This document shows, piece after piece, positions 1 to 5,330 of a stretch of 5,330 nt of DNA. A program made the position numbers and the translations under genes. Position 1 is the stretch's first letter. Each line of letters begins with the position of its first letter. Source of the DNA: Hyphomicrobiaceae bacterium (GTDB lineage Bacteria > Pseudomonadota > Alphaproteobacteria > Rhizobiales > HXMU1428-3). The stretch is taken from contig JANQQH010000206.1 of NCBI GenBank assembly GCA_028285025.1, forward strand, positions 1-5,330, given 5' to 3'. The notes beneath the pieces were generated by a model that saw only the letters and a program-made list of their open reading frames with translations, was not told where the DNA came from and searched no databases.

Positions 1-587
1 CCTTGGCGCTGAATACTTGGCTCTGTCGTGCCCAATTCGTCGACCCGGCGGCGTACCACTTCAATGGCACTATCAATGGTTGAGGAGATTTTAGCAGTAA
101 TAGCTGGCTCGGAAGGTTTAAGAATAATGCGTCCATCAGATGTTTTGGTGACTTCCAAATTATTGCCTGGCGTTGTGCCAAAAGATGTGGGTGGCAAGGG
201 CTCGACTAAGGTTTTAACCCGTGCAAAAGCTTTTTCCAGGTCAGCTTCATTGGAGGGCTTAAATTCTACCCGGTCTTGCTTGACGGCCAAATTTTTGTAG
301 CGAATGGCCCCTTGATTGACCCCGCCATCACGTTTGCCGCGCAAGGCTGTGCGCACGGAACCGCGCAGGATCTTTAATTGCTTTTCAATTAGCACCTTTT
401 TGTCCATCTGCATTAAAAGATGCGAGCCGCCGCGCAAATCCAGCCCCAAGTTTAAGCGCAAATTCTGCATAAATAGGGGGTAAGAGGACAGATTCTTTTC
501 AGGAATTAGATTTGGCAAAGCACAAAAAACGCCCAACAGCGCCAGCGCCCAAATCACACAGGTTTTCCATTTGGAAAAATGCAACAT
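1..587 (-). CDS. secD: Protein translocase subunit SecD, N-terminal part (runs off window start)
   Basis: SecD pairs with SecF as an inner-membrane RND-like component that uses the proton motive force to help proteins leave the SecYEG channel on the periplasmic side. The visible 195 codons start MLHFSKWKT, followed by a hydrophobic first membrane segment at about residues 9-28 (ending ALPNLIP). The SecD signature LGLDLRGG lies at residues 47-54. The start of the periplasmic P1 domain follows, and the last visible residues are TTEPSIQRQG, matching the family's conserved EPxIQRQG motif. The reading frame is open to position 1, so the C-terminal two thirds and any secF lie outside the window. 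The ATG at 587 is supported by AAAGG (600-596) eight bases upstream and by the match of the N-terminus to other SecD proteins. It sits 74 bases downstream of yajC on the same strand, the usual yajC-secD order. Family assignment is recognition from motifs. Confidence 0.96.
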   Translation of the reverse strand, partial: MLHFSKWKTCVIWALALLGVFCALPNLIPEKNLSSYPLFMQNLRLNLGLDLRGGSHLLMQMDKKVLIEKQLKILRGSVRTALRGKRDGGVNQGAIRYKNLAVKQDRVEFKPSNEADLEKAFARVKTLVEPLPPTSFGTTPGNNLEVTKTSDGRIILKPSEPAITAKISSTIDSAIEVVRRRVDELGTTEPSIQRQ

Positions 588-595
588 GCAAAAAG

Positions 596-600
596 CCTTT
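596..600 (-). promoter_or_regulatory. Ribosome binding site of secD
   Basis: On the minus strand AAAGG lies at 600-596, eight bases before the ATG at 587. This is a good Shine-Dalgarno match and fixes the secD start independently of yajC. Confidence 0.6.
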
Positions 601-625
601 CACACCAATCAAACAACGCGGCATC

Positions 626-640
626 CTTTATTATATAAAG
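626..640 (-). repeat. Perfect AT-rich inverted repeat between yajC and secD, overlapping a TATAAT
   Basis: The 15-base sequence consists of CTTTAT (626-631), a three-base spacer and ATAAAG (635-640), a perfect palindrome in the 74-base yajC-secD spacer. On the minus strand it contains TATAAT at 635-630, a consensus -10 box. However, the hexamer 17 bases upstream (ACAATA, 658-653) does not resemble a -35 box. There is no T-run after the stem, so it is not a convincing terminator. It could be a weak internal promoter for secD, a processing hairpin, or chance in AT-rich DNA. Confidence 0.35.
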
Positions 641-661
641 AGCCTGGTTTCATATTGTTTT

Positions 662-994
662 TTATTTATCTTCAACAGGTTCCGTTTTTGACCGCAAATT
701 GGCAACCGCTCCGCGGGCAACGCGCACACGCACGCCATCAGCTATTTCAACCTGAAATTCTTGATCATCCACCACTTTGGTGATTTTGCCGATCAAGCCG
801 CCATTGGTCACAATCGTGTCACCGCGGCGCAAATTATCGATCATCTCACGATGTTTTTTCATCTGATTTTGTTGTGGCCGAATGATTAGGAAATACCAAA
901 TGGCAATCAATGCAGCAAACAGAAACACAGTTCCAAAAATATCTGCCCCGCCTCCGGTGGCTGATGTTTGCGCATAGGCTGGTGTTATCAACAT
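662..994 (-). CDS. yajC: Sec translocon accessory subunit YajC
   Basis: YajC is a small single-span inner-membrane protein that associates with SecDF (and YidC) at the Sec translocon. It is not essential in the species where it has been tested. This copy has 110 residues, the usual family length. It has a short periplasmic N-terminus (MLITPAYAQT), one membrane segment at about residues 19-38 (IFGTVF...FLIIRP), the conserved RPQQ at 39-42, and a basic stretch with QMKKHREM. The cytoplasmic domain has the family motif GDTIVTNGGLIGK at 58-70. The acidic tail ends PVEDK. The ATG at 994 is preceded by AAGGGA (1008-1003) with eight bases of spacing. The gene is first in a yajC-secD operon and diverges from the DUF815 ATPase gene. 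A putative promoter lies at 1086-1059, giving a leader of about 58 bases. Confidence 0.97.
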   Translation of the reverse strand: MLITPAYAQTSATGGGADIFGTVFLFAALIAIWYFLIIRPQQNQMKKHREMIDNLRRGDTIVTNGGLIGKITKVVDDQEFQVEIADGVRVRVARGAVANLRSKTEPVEDK

Positions 995-1002
995 AAATTC
1001 AA

Positions 1003-1008
1003 TCCCTT
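1003..1008 (-). promoter_or_regulatory. Ribosome binding site of yajC
   Basis: AAGGGA on the minus strand (1008-1003) lies eight bases upstream of the ATG at 994. It is the clearest Shine-Dalgarno site in the window and supports this start. Confidence 0.6.
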
Positions 1009-1028
1009 AACCATTCACATTTTAAAGT

Positions 1029-1051
1029 GCTTTTTGTTAATATTAAAAAGC
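1029..1051 (-). repeat. Inverted repeat (stem-loop) at the 5' end of the yajC leader
   Basis: GCTTTTT (1029-1035) and AAAAAGC (1045-1051) form a perfect 7-base stem around a 9-base loop. If the yajC promoter at 1086-1059 is real, transcription would start near 1052, so this stem-loop would sit almost at the 5' end of the yajC-secD transcript. The stem is mostly A-U, so stability would be modest. A role in transcript protection is inference only. Confidence 0.4.
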
Positions 1052-1058
1052 CAACAGG

Positions 1059-1086
1059 ACTATAGCCGCTTAAAGCATGATTGCAA
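1059..1086 (-). promoter_or_regulatory. Putative sigma-70-type promoter of yajC-secD
   Basis: On the minus strand TTGCAA (1086-1081, four of six matches to TTGACA) is followed after 16 bases by TATAGT (1064-1059, five of six matches to TATAAT). The predicted transcription start is near 1052. The -35 hexamer is a palindrome and is also used by the divergent promoter on the other strand. This is a pattern match, not measured. Confidence 0.5.
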
Positions 1087-1108
1087 GCCATCCCTAACCC
1101 TCTATAGT
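1081..1108 (+). promoter_or_regulatory. Putative sigma-70-type promoter of the DUF815 ATPase gene
   Basis: TTGCAA (1081-1086) and TATAGT (1103-1108) are separated by 16 bases, the mirror image of the yajC promoter and sharing the same palindromic -35 hexamer. The predicted start is near 1115. That leaves about 29 bases to the ATG at 1144 or about 56 to the ATG at 1171. Confidence 0.5.
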
Positions 1109-1170
1109 TAGATTTTTTAAGAAAAAAACCTTTTTTGCCAAAGATGATAAACAAAACAGACGCAATTTTT

Positions 1171-2025
1171 ATGAAAACCAATGATCTTTTCTCCCAAATT
1201 GGACGGATTGCTGATGCTTTGGAGCGTTTAGCCCCACTTAAGAGCGAATCCCTTCAATTTCAAGCCGGCAAAGCTTATCTCTGGCAAGGCGAGATACAAT
1301 CCTTTGCCTTAATTGATACAGTCAACGCCATTGATTTAAAATTTCTGATTGGCATTGAGCACCAACAAAAAAAGCTGATGACCAATACCTCCAGCTTTGC
1401 CAAAGGCTTTCCAGCTAATAATGCGCTGTTATGGGGTGCCAGGGGCATGGGCAAAAGCTCGCTTGTAAAGGGCGTGCATCAACAACTGATGAAGGAAAAT
1501 CCTGACTGGCGGCTTATTTTAATTGAAATTTTGCGAGAGGATATCAGCACCCTTACCGCTTGTCTTGATCAGCTTAAGCAAAGTAAGCACCGGTTTATTT
1601 TGTTTTGTGATGATCTTTCTTTTGATCAAACAGACAACAGCTATAAATCTCTGAAAGCCCTGCTTGAAGGTGGGTTGGCTGGGCGGCCTGATAATGTGAT
1701 TTTTTACGCCACGTCTAATCAGCGCCATCTGTTAAACCGCAATCAATCCGAATATGACACCAGCACAGCGATCCATGGCGGTGATATCACCAATGAAACC
1801 ATTTCTTTGTCGGATCGGTTTGGCTTGTGGCTTGGGTTTCACAATTGCACCCCTCAAGAGTTTCAAGAGATGATCACAACCTATGCCGCCCATTATCAAA
1901 TTCCGTTGAGTGAGGAAGACCTGCTTAAACAGGCTCACCAATGGTCAATGGAACGGGGCAGTCGCTCTGGCAGAGTGGCCTGGCAATTTATTCAACATCT
2001 CTTGGGTATCCATGAGATTAAATAG
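1171..2025 (+). CDS. DUF815-family AAA+ ATPase, function unknown
   Basis: A predicted cytoplasmic P-loop ATPase of the AAA+ class; its substrate is not known. Counted from the ATG at 1171 (284 residues), the N-terminus is helical (FSQIGRIADALERLAP). Walker A is GARGMGKSS (89-97) and Walker B is FILFCDDLSF (142-151), with Asp-Asp instead of Asp-Glu, which I recall as typical for this family. A sensor-1-like YATSNQRHL follows at 179-187 and an arginine-containing SLSDRFGLWLGFHN at 213-226. These blocks match the DUF815 (PF05673) pattern as I remember it. No membrane segment is visible. The start is uncertain: in-frame ATG at 1144 and TTG at 1135 also exist, and none has a Shine-Dalgarno site. 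I chose 1171 because it leaves only a short lead before the conserved helix. It diverges from yajC and probably has its own promoter at 1081-1108. Confidence 0.88.
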   Translation: MKTNDLFSQIGRIADALERLAPLKSESLQFQAGKAYLWQGEIQSFALIDTVNAIDLKFLIGIEHQQKKLMTNTSSFAKGFPANNALLWGARGMGKSSLVKGVHQQLMKENPDWRLILIEILREDISTLTACLDQLKQSKHRFILFCDDLSFDQTDNSYKSLKALLEGGLAGRPDNVIFYATSNQRHLLNRNQSEYDTSTAIHGGDITNETISLSDRFGLWLGFHNCTPQEFQEMITTYAAHYQIPLSEEDLLKQAHQWSMERGSRSGRVAWQFIQHLLGIHEIK

Positions 2026-2109
2026 CTTTGCATTGGCAATTATAAGACTTGTAAAAAGAAAGTTTGCGGGGTTAAATCCACAACTGTTAAGGTGTTACGT
2101 TAATACAAT
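2026..2109. other. Intergenic spacer after the ATPase gene, no clear terminator
   Basis: AT-rich spacer between the DUF815 ATPase stop and the ABC operon promoter-like site. I see no stable hairpin followed by a T-run, so read-through from the ATPase gene into the ABC operon cannot be excluded. No small gene with a ribosome binding site was found. Confidence 0.5.
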
Positions 2110-2138
2110 TTGGCATTTTTTTAAAAGCTGCTTATAGA
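2110..2138 (+). promoter_or_regulatory. Putative promoter of the ABC exporter operon, directly abutting the start codon
   Basis: TTGGCA (2110-2115, five of six matches to TTGACA) is followed after 17 bases by TATAGA (2133-2138, four of six matches to TATAAT). The expected transcription start is about 2145-2146, which coincides with the A of the ATG at 2146. No Shine-Dalgarno sequence precedes that ATG (the upstream bases read GATTTTCTT). Together these suggest a leaderless transcript. Confidence 0.45.
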
Positions 2139-2145
2139 TTTTCTT

Positions 2146-3072
2146 ATGCAAGACATCATAAATATTGAAGACGTGAACAAGACCTACAAAGGTGGGTTTC
2201 AGGCACTAAAAAATATAGACCTCACCATTAAGAAGGGAGAGATCTTTGCTTTGCTGGGGCCAAACGGCGCTGGCAAGACAACGCTGATTAGCACAATTTG
2301 TGGCATTGTTAACCCCTCGAGCGGTTCCATTCGCGTGAACGGCTTTGACATTGAGAGAGATTATCGCCAAACCAGAAGCCTCATTGGGCTGGTTCCTCAA
2401 GAACTAACAACCGATGCCTTTGAAAGCGTTTTTAACACCGTTTCTTTCTCGCGCGGTTTGTTTGGCAAACCAGCGAACGCGGCATATATTGAACAGGTCC
2501 TCAAAAGCTTAAGCTTGTGGGACAAAAAAGATGAGCCGATCATGAATTTATCTGGTGGTATGAAGCGCCGGGTGTTGATTGCCAAGGCTTTATCACACGA
2601 GCCAGAGATTTTGTTTCTAGATGAACCAACCGCCGGCGTTGATGTGGAGCTGCGCAAAGATATGTGGGGCCTGGTGCATCACCTCAGACAAGAGGGCACC
2701 ACCATCATCTTAACCACCCATTATATTGAAGAGGCCGAACAAATGGCTGATAGGGTCGGGGTGATCAGCCAAGGTGAGATTATTTTGGTGGAGGAGAAAG
2801 ATGAGCTAATGGCCAAAATGGGCCAAAAACAATTAGTGATACACTTGGCAGAACCGCTAGAGGCGATCCCATATACATTTGATGAATTTGATTTATCGCT
2901 TGAAGAAGACGGGGCAAATTTGGTTTACAGCTATGATGCCAGGGGCAACCGTACGGGTATTACGCGTTTGTTAAAGCGCCTGAGCGAACACAACATCACA
3001 TTTAAAGACTTAGACACCAAACAAAGCTCACTGGAAGAGATCTTTGTTGAACTTGTAAAGCAACCATCATGA
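2146..3072 (+). CDS. ABC-2 type exporter, ATP-binding protein (YadG-like)
   Basis: The nucleotide-binding subunit of an ABC exporter, acting at the cytoplasmic face of the inner membrane with the permease encoded next. All ABC motifs are intact in its 308 residues: Walker [10 protein letters not shown] (38-46), Q-loop VPQE (83-86, Gln85), signature LSGGM (135-139), Walker B ILFLDEPT (155-162), D-loop AGVD (163-166) and switch histidine in TTHY (His192). After about residue 215 there is a C-terminal extension, ending [10 protein letters not shown], as in DrrA/NodI/YadG-type ATPases. The closest type I recognise is YadG of enterobacteria, whose substrate is not established. A drug, polysaccharide or lipid substrate cannot be chosen from sequence. 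The ATG at 2146 has no Shine-Dalgarno site but fits the family N-terminus ([14 protein letters not shown]). The stop overlaps the permease start in an ATGA, indicating translational coupling. Confidence 0.94.
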   Translation: MQDIINIEDVNKTYKGGFQALKNIDLTIKKGEIFALLGPNGAGKTTLISTICGIVNPSSGSIRVNGFDIERDYRQTRSLIGLVPQELTTDAFESVFNTVSFSRGLFGKPANAAYIEQVLKSLSLWDKKDEPIMNLSGGMKRRVLIAKALSHEPEILFLDEPTAGVDVELRKDMWGLVHHLRQEGTTIILTTHYIEEAEQMADRVGVISQGEIILVEEKDELMAKMGQKQLVIHLAEPLEAIPYTFDEFDLSLEEDGANLVYSYDARGNRTGITRLLKRLSEHNITFKDLDTKQSSLEEIFVELVKQPS

Positions 3073-3830
3073 ACACACCGGCAATCTGGGCAATTTATAA
3101 ATTTGAGATGATGCGCGCGTGGCGCACTTTGGGCCAAAGCCTGGCCTCGCCTGTTATCTCAACCTGTTTGTATTTCATTGTTTTTGGCTCTGCCATTGGC
3201 TCGCGCATCACTGAGGTTGATGGCATTTCTTATGGCGCCTTTATTGTGCCTGGGCTGATTATGTTTTCCATTTTAACCCAAAGCATTTCTAACGCGGCCT
3301 TTGGCATTTATTTCCCCCGCTTTACCGGCACCATCTATGAGGTTTTGTCAGCCCCCATCTCACCATTGGAAATCACATTAGGTTATGTTGGCGCGGCGGC
3401 CAGCAAATCTATGATCTTAGGTTTGGTGATTTTGGCCACAGCGCATTTGTTTGTGCCCATAGAGATCAAACATCCCTTGATCATGCTTTTATTTTTGGCT
3501 CTGACATGCCTGACCTTTGCCATGCTCGGCTTTATCATCGGCATATGGGCTGATGGATTTGAAAAATTACAAATCATCCCTCTTTTGGTCATTACACCAT
3601 TGGCATTTTTAGGTGGCACGTTTTACTCCATCTCCATGCTGCCACCGTTTTGGCAAACGATGACACTGTTTAACCCGGTGGTCTATTTGATCAGCGGCTT
3701 CCGCTGGAGTTTTTATGAAATTGCCGATGTGAATGTGGGCTTAAGCTTATTGATGATCACTTTGTTTTTAGGGCTGGCCATGGGTGTAATTTGGTGGATT
3801 TTCAAGACAGGCTATCGGTTGAAAACTTAA
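3069..3830 (+). CDS. ABC-2 type exporter permease (YadH-like)
   Basis: The membrane subunit of the same exporter, 253 residues, normal length for an ABC-2 (PF01061-type) permease. A short cytoplasmic N-terminus ([20 protein letters not shown]) precedes six hydrophobic segments at about residues 26-43, 56-78, 103-127, 136-159, 168-190 and 222-246. Family landmarks are [18 protein letters not shown] (90-107), between the second and third spans, and [13 protein letters not shown] (201-213), before the last span. It ends with a short basic tail (TGYRLKT). Two copies would be expected to assemble with two ATPase subunits. The ATG at 3069 overlaps the ATPase stop codon by four bases and has no strong Shine-Dalgarno site of its own, consistent with coupled translation. 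YadH is the nearest relative I recognise. Substrate unknown. Confidence 0.93.
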   Translation: MNTPAIWAIYKFEMMRAWRTLGQSLASPVISTCLYFIVFGSAIGSRITEVDGISYGAFIVPGLIMFSILTQSISNAAFGIYFPRFTGTIYEVLSAPISPLEITLGYVGAAASKSMILGLVILATAHLFVPIEIKHPLIMLLFLALTCLTFAMLGFIIGIWADGFEKLQIIPLLVITPLAFLGGTFYSISMLPPFWQTMTLFNPVVYLISGFRWSFYEIADVNVGLSLLMITLFLGLAMGVIWWIFKTGYRLKT

Positions 3831-3890
3831 AACCGTTATGGCCCAAGGTTGCTTCACCCGAAATTCTCCATTCCTTAGCTGTCATGGATA

Positions 3891-3979
3891 CCCGTGAGCA
3901 AAAAACTTAGGCCGAAGGGCCGTCGGCGCTTAGCGCCGCGCCGTCGCAGGGCGGGAGCGAAGCTCCCATAGCCCGTGAG
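3891..3979. repeat. GC-rich triple-hairpin element (REP-like) bounded by the direct repeat CCCGTGAG
   Basis: Positions 3911-3960 are 40 of 50 G or C, far above the flanks. Three hairpins lie in tandem. The first is GGCC/GGCC (3910-3913 with 3918-3921). The second is CGGCGC/GCGCCG (3924-3929 with 3933-3938, loop TTA). The third is GGGAGC/GCTCCC (3953-3958 with 3962-3967, loop GAA), extended by GGGC/GCCC (3949-3952 with 3971-3974) past a three-base bulge. The 8-base sequence CCCGTGAG occurs on both sides, at 3891-3898 and 3972-3979, each preceded at short distance by ATA. The form resembles dispersed palindromic intergenic elements. Whether it is repeated elsewhere in the genome cannot be seen here. 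Confidence 0.55.
3900..3921 (-). terminator. Intrinsic terminator of the SulP transporter gene
   Basis: Read on the minus strand, GGCC-CTTC-GGCC (3921-3910) is followed by TAAG and then six T residues (3905-3900). The stem is short but all G-C, and the T-run is correctly placed. It lies about 60 bases after the SulP stop codon at 3986-3984. The two further GC-rich hairpins lie between the stop codon and this site. Confidence 0.65.
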
Positions 3980-3983
3980 ACAA

Positions 3984-5330
3984 TTAATGCCCCCCTGCCC
4001 CGTATTTGGAGGCGTAATCAACTGCCAGTCCGTAAACCGGATCATCAGTGTCTTTATCTACAATCAGCATGCCTGAGCGCTCAAGCAACATTTGGCAATC
4101 TCGGCTGAGATGTCTCAGATGGAGTTTTTTGCCATAGCCATCATAGCGGGCCGCTAACGCCTCAATGGCTTCTAGGGCTGAATGGTCCCAGACGCGGGCA
4201 TTTTTAAAGTCAATATAGACCTCGTCCGGGTCGTCTTTAGGTGTGAACTGTTCTTGAAATTCGTTGGAAGAGGAAAAGAACAGTTGGCCGGTGACATGAT
4301 AAACCTTGGCCCCATTGTCACGCAAACAATCGCGCACCTGAATGTGCTTGGCACTTTCCCAGGCAAATACCAGAGCGGATACGATGACACCCACCACCAC
4401 CGCGATGGCCAGGTCTGTAAACACTGTCACCAGGGAGACAAGGATCAGCACAAAGGCATCAGTCCAAGGGATTTTGGGCAGCATCTGGAATGTGTCCCAC
4501 GCAAAAGTGCCGATAACCACCATGAACATCACACCAACCAGGGCTGCCAGGGGGATTTGCTCAATTAAGGGTGAGGCAAATAAAATAAAGCACAGTAAGA
4601 AAAGGGCTGCAGCTATGCCAGAGATCCGCGTGCGGCCACCGGACGACACGTTGATCATTGTTTGACCGATCATTGCACACCCGCCCATAGAGCCAAAAAA
4701 GCCACTGACTACATTGGCCGCCCCTTGAGCCAGACATTCTTTGGACGCCCCACCGCGTTTTTCTAAAATGTCATTGACCAGGTTGAGGGTTAACAGGCTT
4801 TCAATTAAGCCAATGGCTGCCAGGATAAAGGCGTAAGGCACGATCACTTTTAGTGTTTCAACATTAATGGGCACCAGAGGTATGTGAAAGCTGGGGAGCC
4901 CAGCGCCAATTTTGGCCAGATCGCCAACGGTGCGGGTTTCTAAGCCGCCAAAGATGACCAATAAACTAACCCCGACAATGGCAACCAAAGGGGCCGGGAT
5001 AGCCTTGGTCAATTTGGGGGTGACATAAATTAATACCATGGTCAGAACCAGCAGTCCGAGCATTAAATAAAGCTGGCTGCCTTGCATCCACTGCTGAACG
5101 CCATTTTCATCTGTCACTTTAAACTGAGAGAGCTGGGCCAGAAAAATCACAATGGCCAGGCCGTTGACAAAACCAAGCATCACCGGACGCGGCACCATGC
5201 GGATGAATTTGCCTAAGTGAAACACCCCGGCAAGCAACTGCAAGATCCCCATGAGAACCACCGTGGCGAACAAATATTCAACCCCGTGCTGAACAACTAG
5301 CGAGACCATAACAACAGCCAGGGCCCCGGT
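3984..5330 (-). CDS. SulP (SLC26-type) inorganic anion transporter with STAS domain, N-terminus outside window
   Basis: An inner-membrane anion transporter or symporter of the SulP family; members move sulfate, bicarbonate or dicarboxylates. The frame is open to 5330: seven codons (TGALAVV) precede the internal Met at 5309 and match the family's GPTGALA-like region, so the true start lies beyond the window and roughly 40-80 residues are missing. In the 448 visible residues many hydrophobic spans run to about residue 327. Between them lies the conserved block SKECLAQGAANVVSGFFG, then GGCAMIGQ and SGGRTRISG (about 196-238). The C-terminal part (about 332-432) is a STAS domain with VYIDFKNARVWDHSALEAIE. 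The family block resembles that of BicA-type Na+/bicarbonate transporters, but bicarbonate versus sulfate cannot be decided by eye. It converges on the ABC operon and ends in a terminator at 3921-3900. Confidence 0.93.
   Translation of the reverse strand, partial: TGALAVVMVSLVVQHGVEYLFATVVLMGILQLLAGVFHLGKFIRMVPRPVMLGFVNGLAIVIFLAQLSQFKVTDENGVQQWMQGSQLYLMLGLLVLTMVLIYVTPKLTKAIPAPLVAIVGVSLLVIFGGLETRTVGDLAKIGAGLPSFHIPLVPINVETLKVIVPYAFILAAIGLIESLLTLNLVNDILEKRGGASKECLAQGAANVVSGFFGSMGGCAMIGQTMINVSSGGRTRISGIAAALFLLCFILFASPLIEQIPLAALVGVMFMVVIGTFAWDTFQMLPKIPWTDAFVLILVSLVTVFTDLAIAVVVGVIVSALVFAWESAKHIQVRDCLRDNGAKVYHVTGQLFFSSSNEFQEQFTPKDDPDEVYIDFKNARVWDHSALEAIEALAARYDGYGKKLHLRHLSRDCQMLLERSGMLIVDKDTDDPVYGLAVDYASKYGAGGH

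Larger units (their letters stand above)
3831..3983. other. Convergent intergenic region between the ABC operon and the SulP gene
   Basis: This gap of 153 bases lies between two converging genes. Its first part (3831-3890) has ordinary composition and nothing I can name. Its second part holds a GC-rich hairpin cluster and a minus-strand terminator, described separately. On the plus strand no hairpin is followed by a T-run, so the ABC operon has no obvious intrinsic terminator apart from possible pausing at the hairpins. Confidence 0.6.

Noticed and set aside
571..783. A 70-codon plus-strand reading frame across the secD start, spacer and yajC end
   Set aside because: It is antisense to two clearly recognised genes and has no family resemblance, so it is a shadow frame.
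1111..1136. Runs of A and T (TTTTTT, AAAAAAA, TTTTTT) before the DUF815 gene as a terminator
   Set aside because: The stems would be pure A-T with a two- or three-base loop and no G-C content. Local DNA curvature is more likely than termination.
1135..1170. Longer DUF815 N-terminus from TTG at 1135 or ATG at 1144
   Set aside because: Possible, but the added residues (MINKTDAIF) do not fit the family's N-terminus and neither start has a ribosome binding site. Kept only as an alternative in the gene entry.
999..1181. A 60-codon minus-strand reading frame just upstream of yajC
   Set aside because: It starts inside the antisense of the DUF815 gene, covers the promoter region and palindromic -35 box, has no ribosome binding site I can see and its product resembles nothing. 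It is most likely open by chance in AT-rich DNA.
1910..2137. A 75-codon plus-strand frame extending from the ATPase 3' end into the spacer
   Set aside because: Most of its first half is the ATPase gene in another frame, there is no Shine-Dalgarno site, and it runs through the ABC promoter-like site.
3816..3835. CGGTT/AACCG inverted repeat straddling the permease stop codon as a terminator
   Set aside because: The stem is only five bases with a 10-base loop and is not followed by a T-run, so it is too weak to call.
4182..4665. Two long plus-strand frames (128 and 107 codons) opposite the SulP gene
   Set aside because: They are antisense to a well conserved transporter sequence and their products are low-complexity with many His, Thr and Arg residues, as expected for reverse-strand translation.

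Overview
The window looks like chromosomal DNA of an alphaproteobacterium with moderate G+C (by eye in the mid-40s percent). The evidence is the yajC-secD pair with alphaproteobacterial-style N-termini (YajC begins MLITPAYAQ; SecD has a short WK...ALPNL anchor), placed divergently from a DUF815-type AAA+ ATPase. I recall this neighbourhood from that class but could not check it. No phage, integrase, CRISPR or RNA genes were seen.

Layout. Positions 1-587 (minus strand) hold the first 195 codons of secD, cut by the window edge. Upstream of it on the same strand is yajC (662-994), so the pair reads yajC then secD and forms an accessory Sec translocon operon. A 5' region of about 150 bases (995-1143) separates yajC from the divergent DUF815 ATPase gene (1171-2025, plus strand). 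It contains an unusually symmetric promoter arrangement. A 120-base spacer with a promoter-like site leads to a two-gene ABC exporter operon (2146-3830, plus strand): a YadG-like ATPase and a YadH-like ABC-2 permease whose start and stop overlap by ATGA. Converging on it from the right is a SulP-family anion transporter with a C-terminal STAS domain (3984-5330, minus strand), cut at its N-terminus by the window edge.

The convergent gap (3831-3983) contains an island of about 80% G+C with three tandem hairpins. One of them, followed by a T-run on the minus strand, is a good intrinsic terminator for the SulP gene.

The protein-coding content is ordinary housekeeping and transport. The points worth a second look are in the non-coding DNA: a mirror-symmetric divergent promoter built on one palindromic TTGCAA, a possibly leaderless ABC operon, and a GC-rich hairpin cluster bounded by an 8-base direct repeat. 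I did not find a convincing new multi-gene system.
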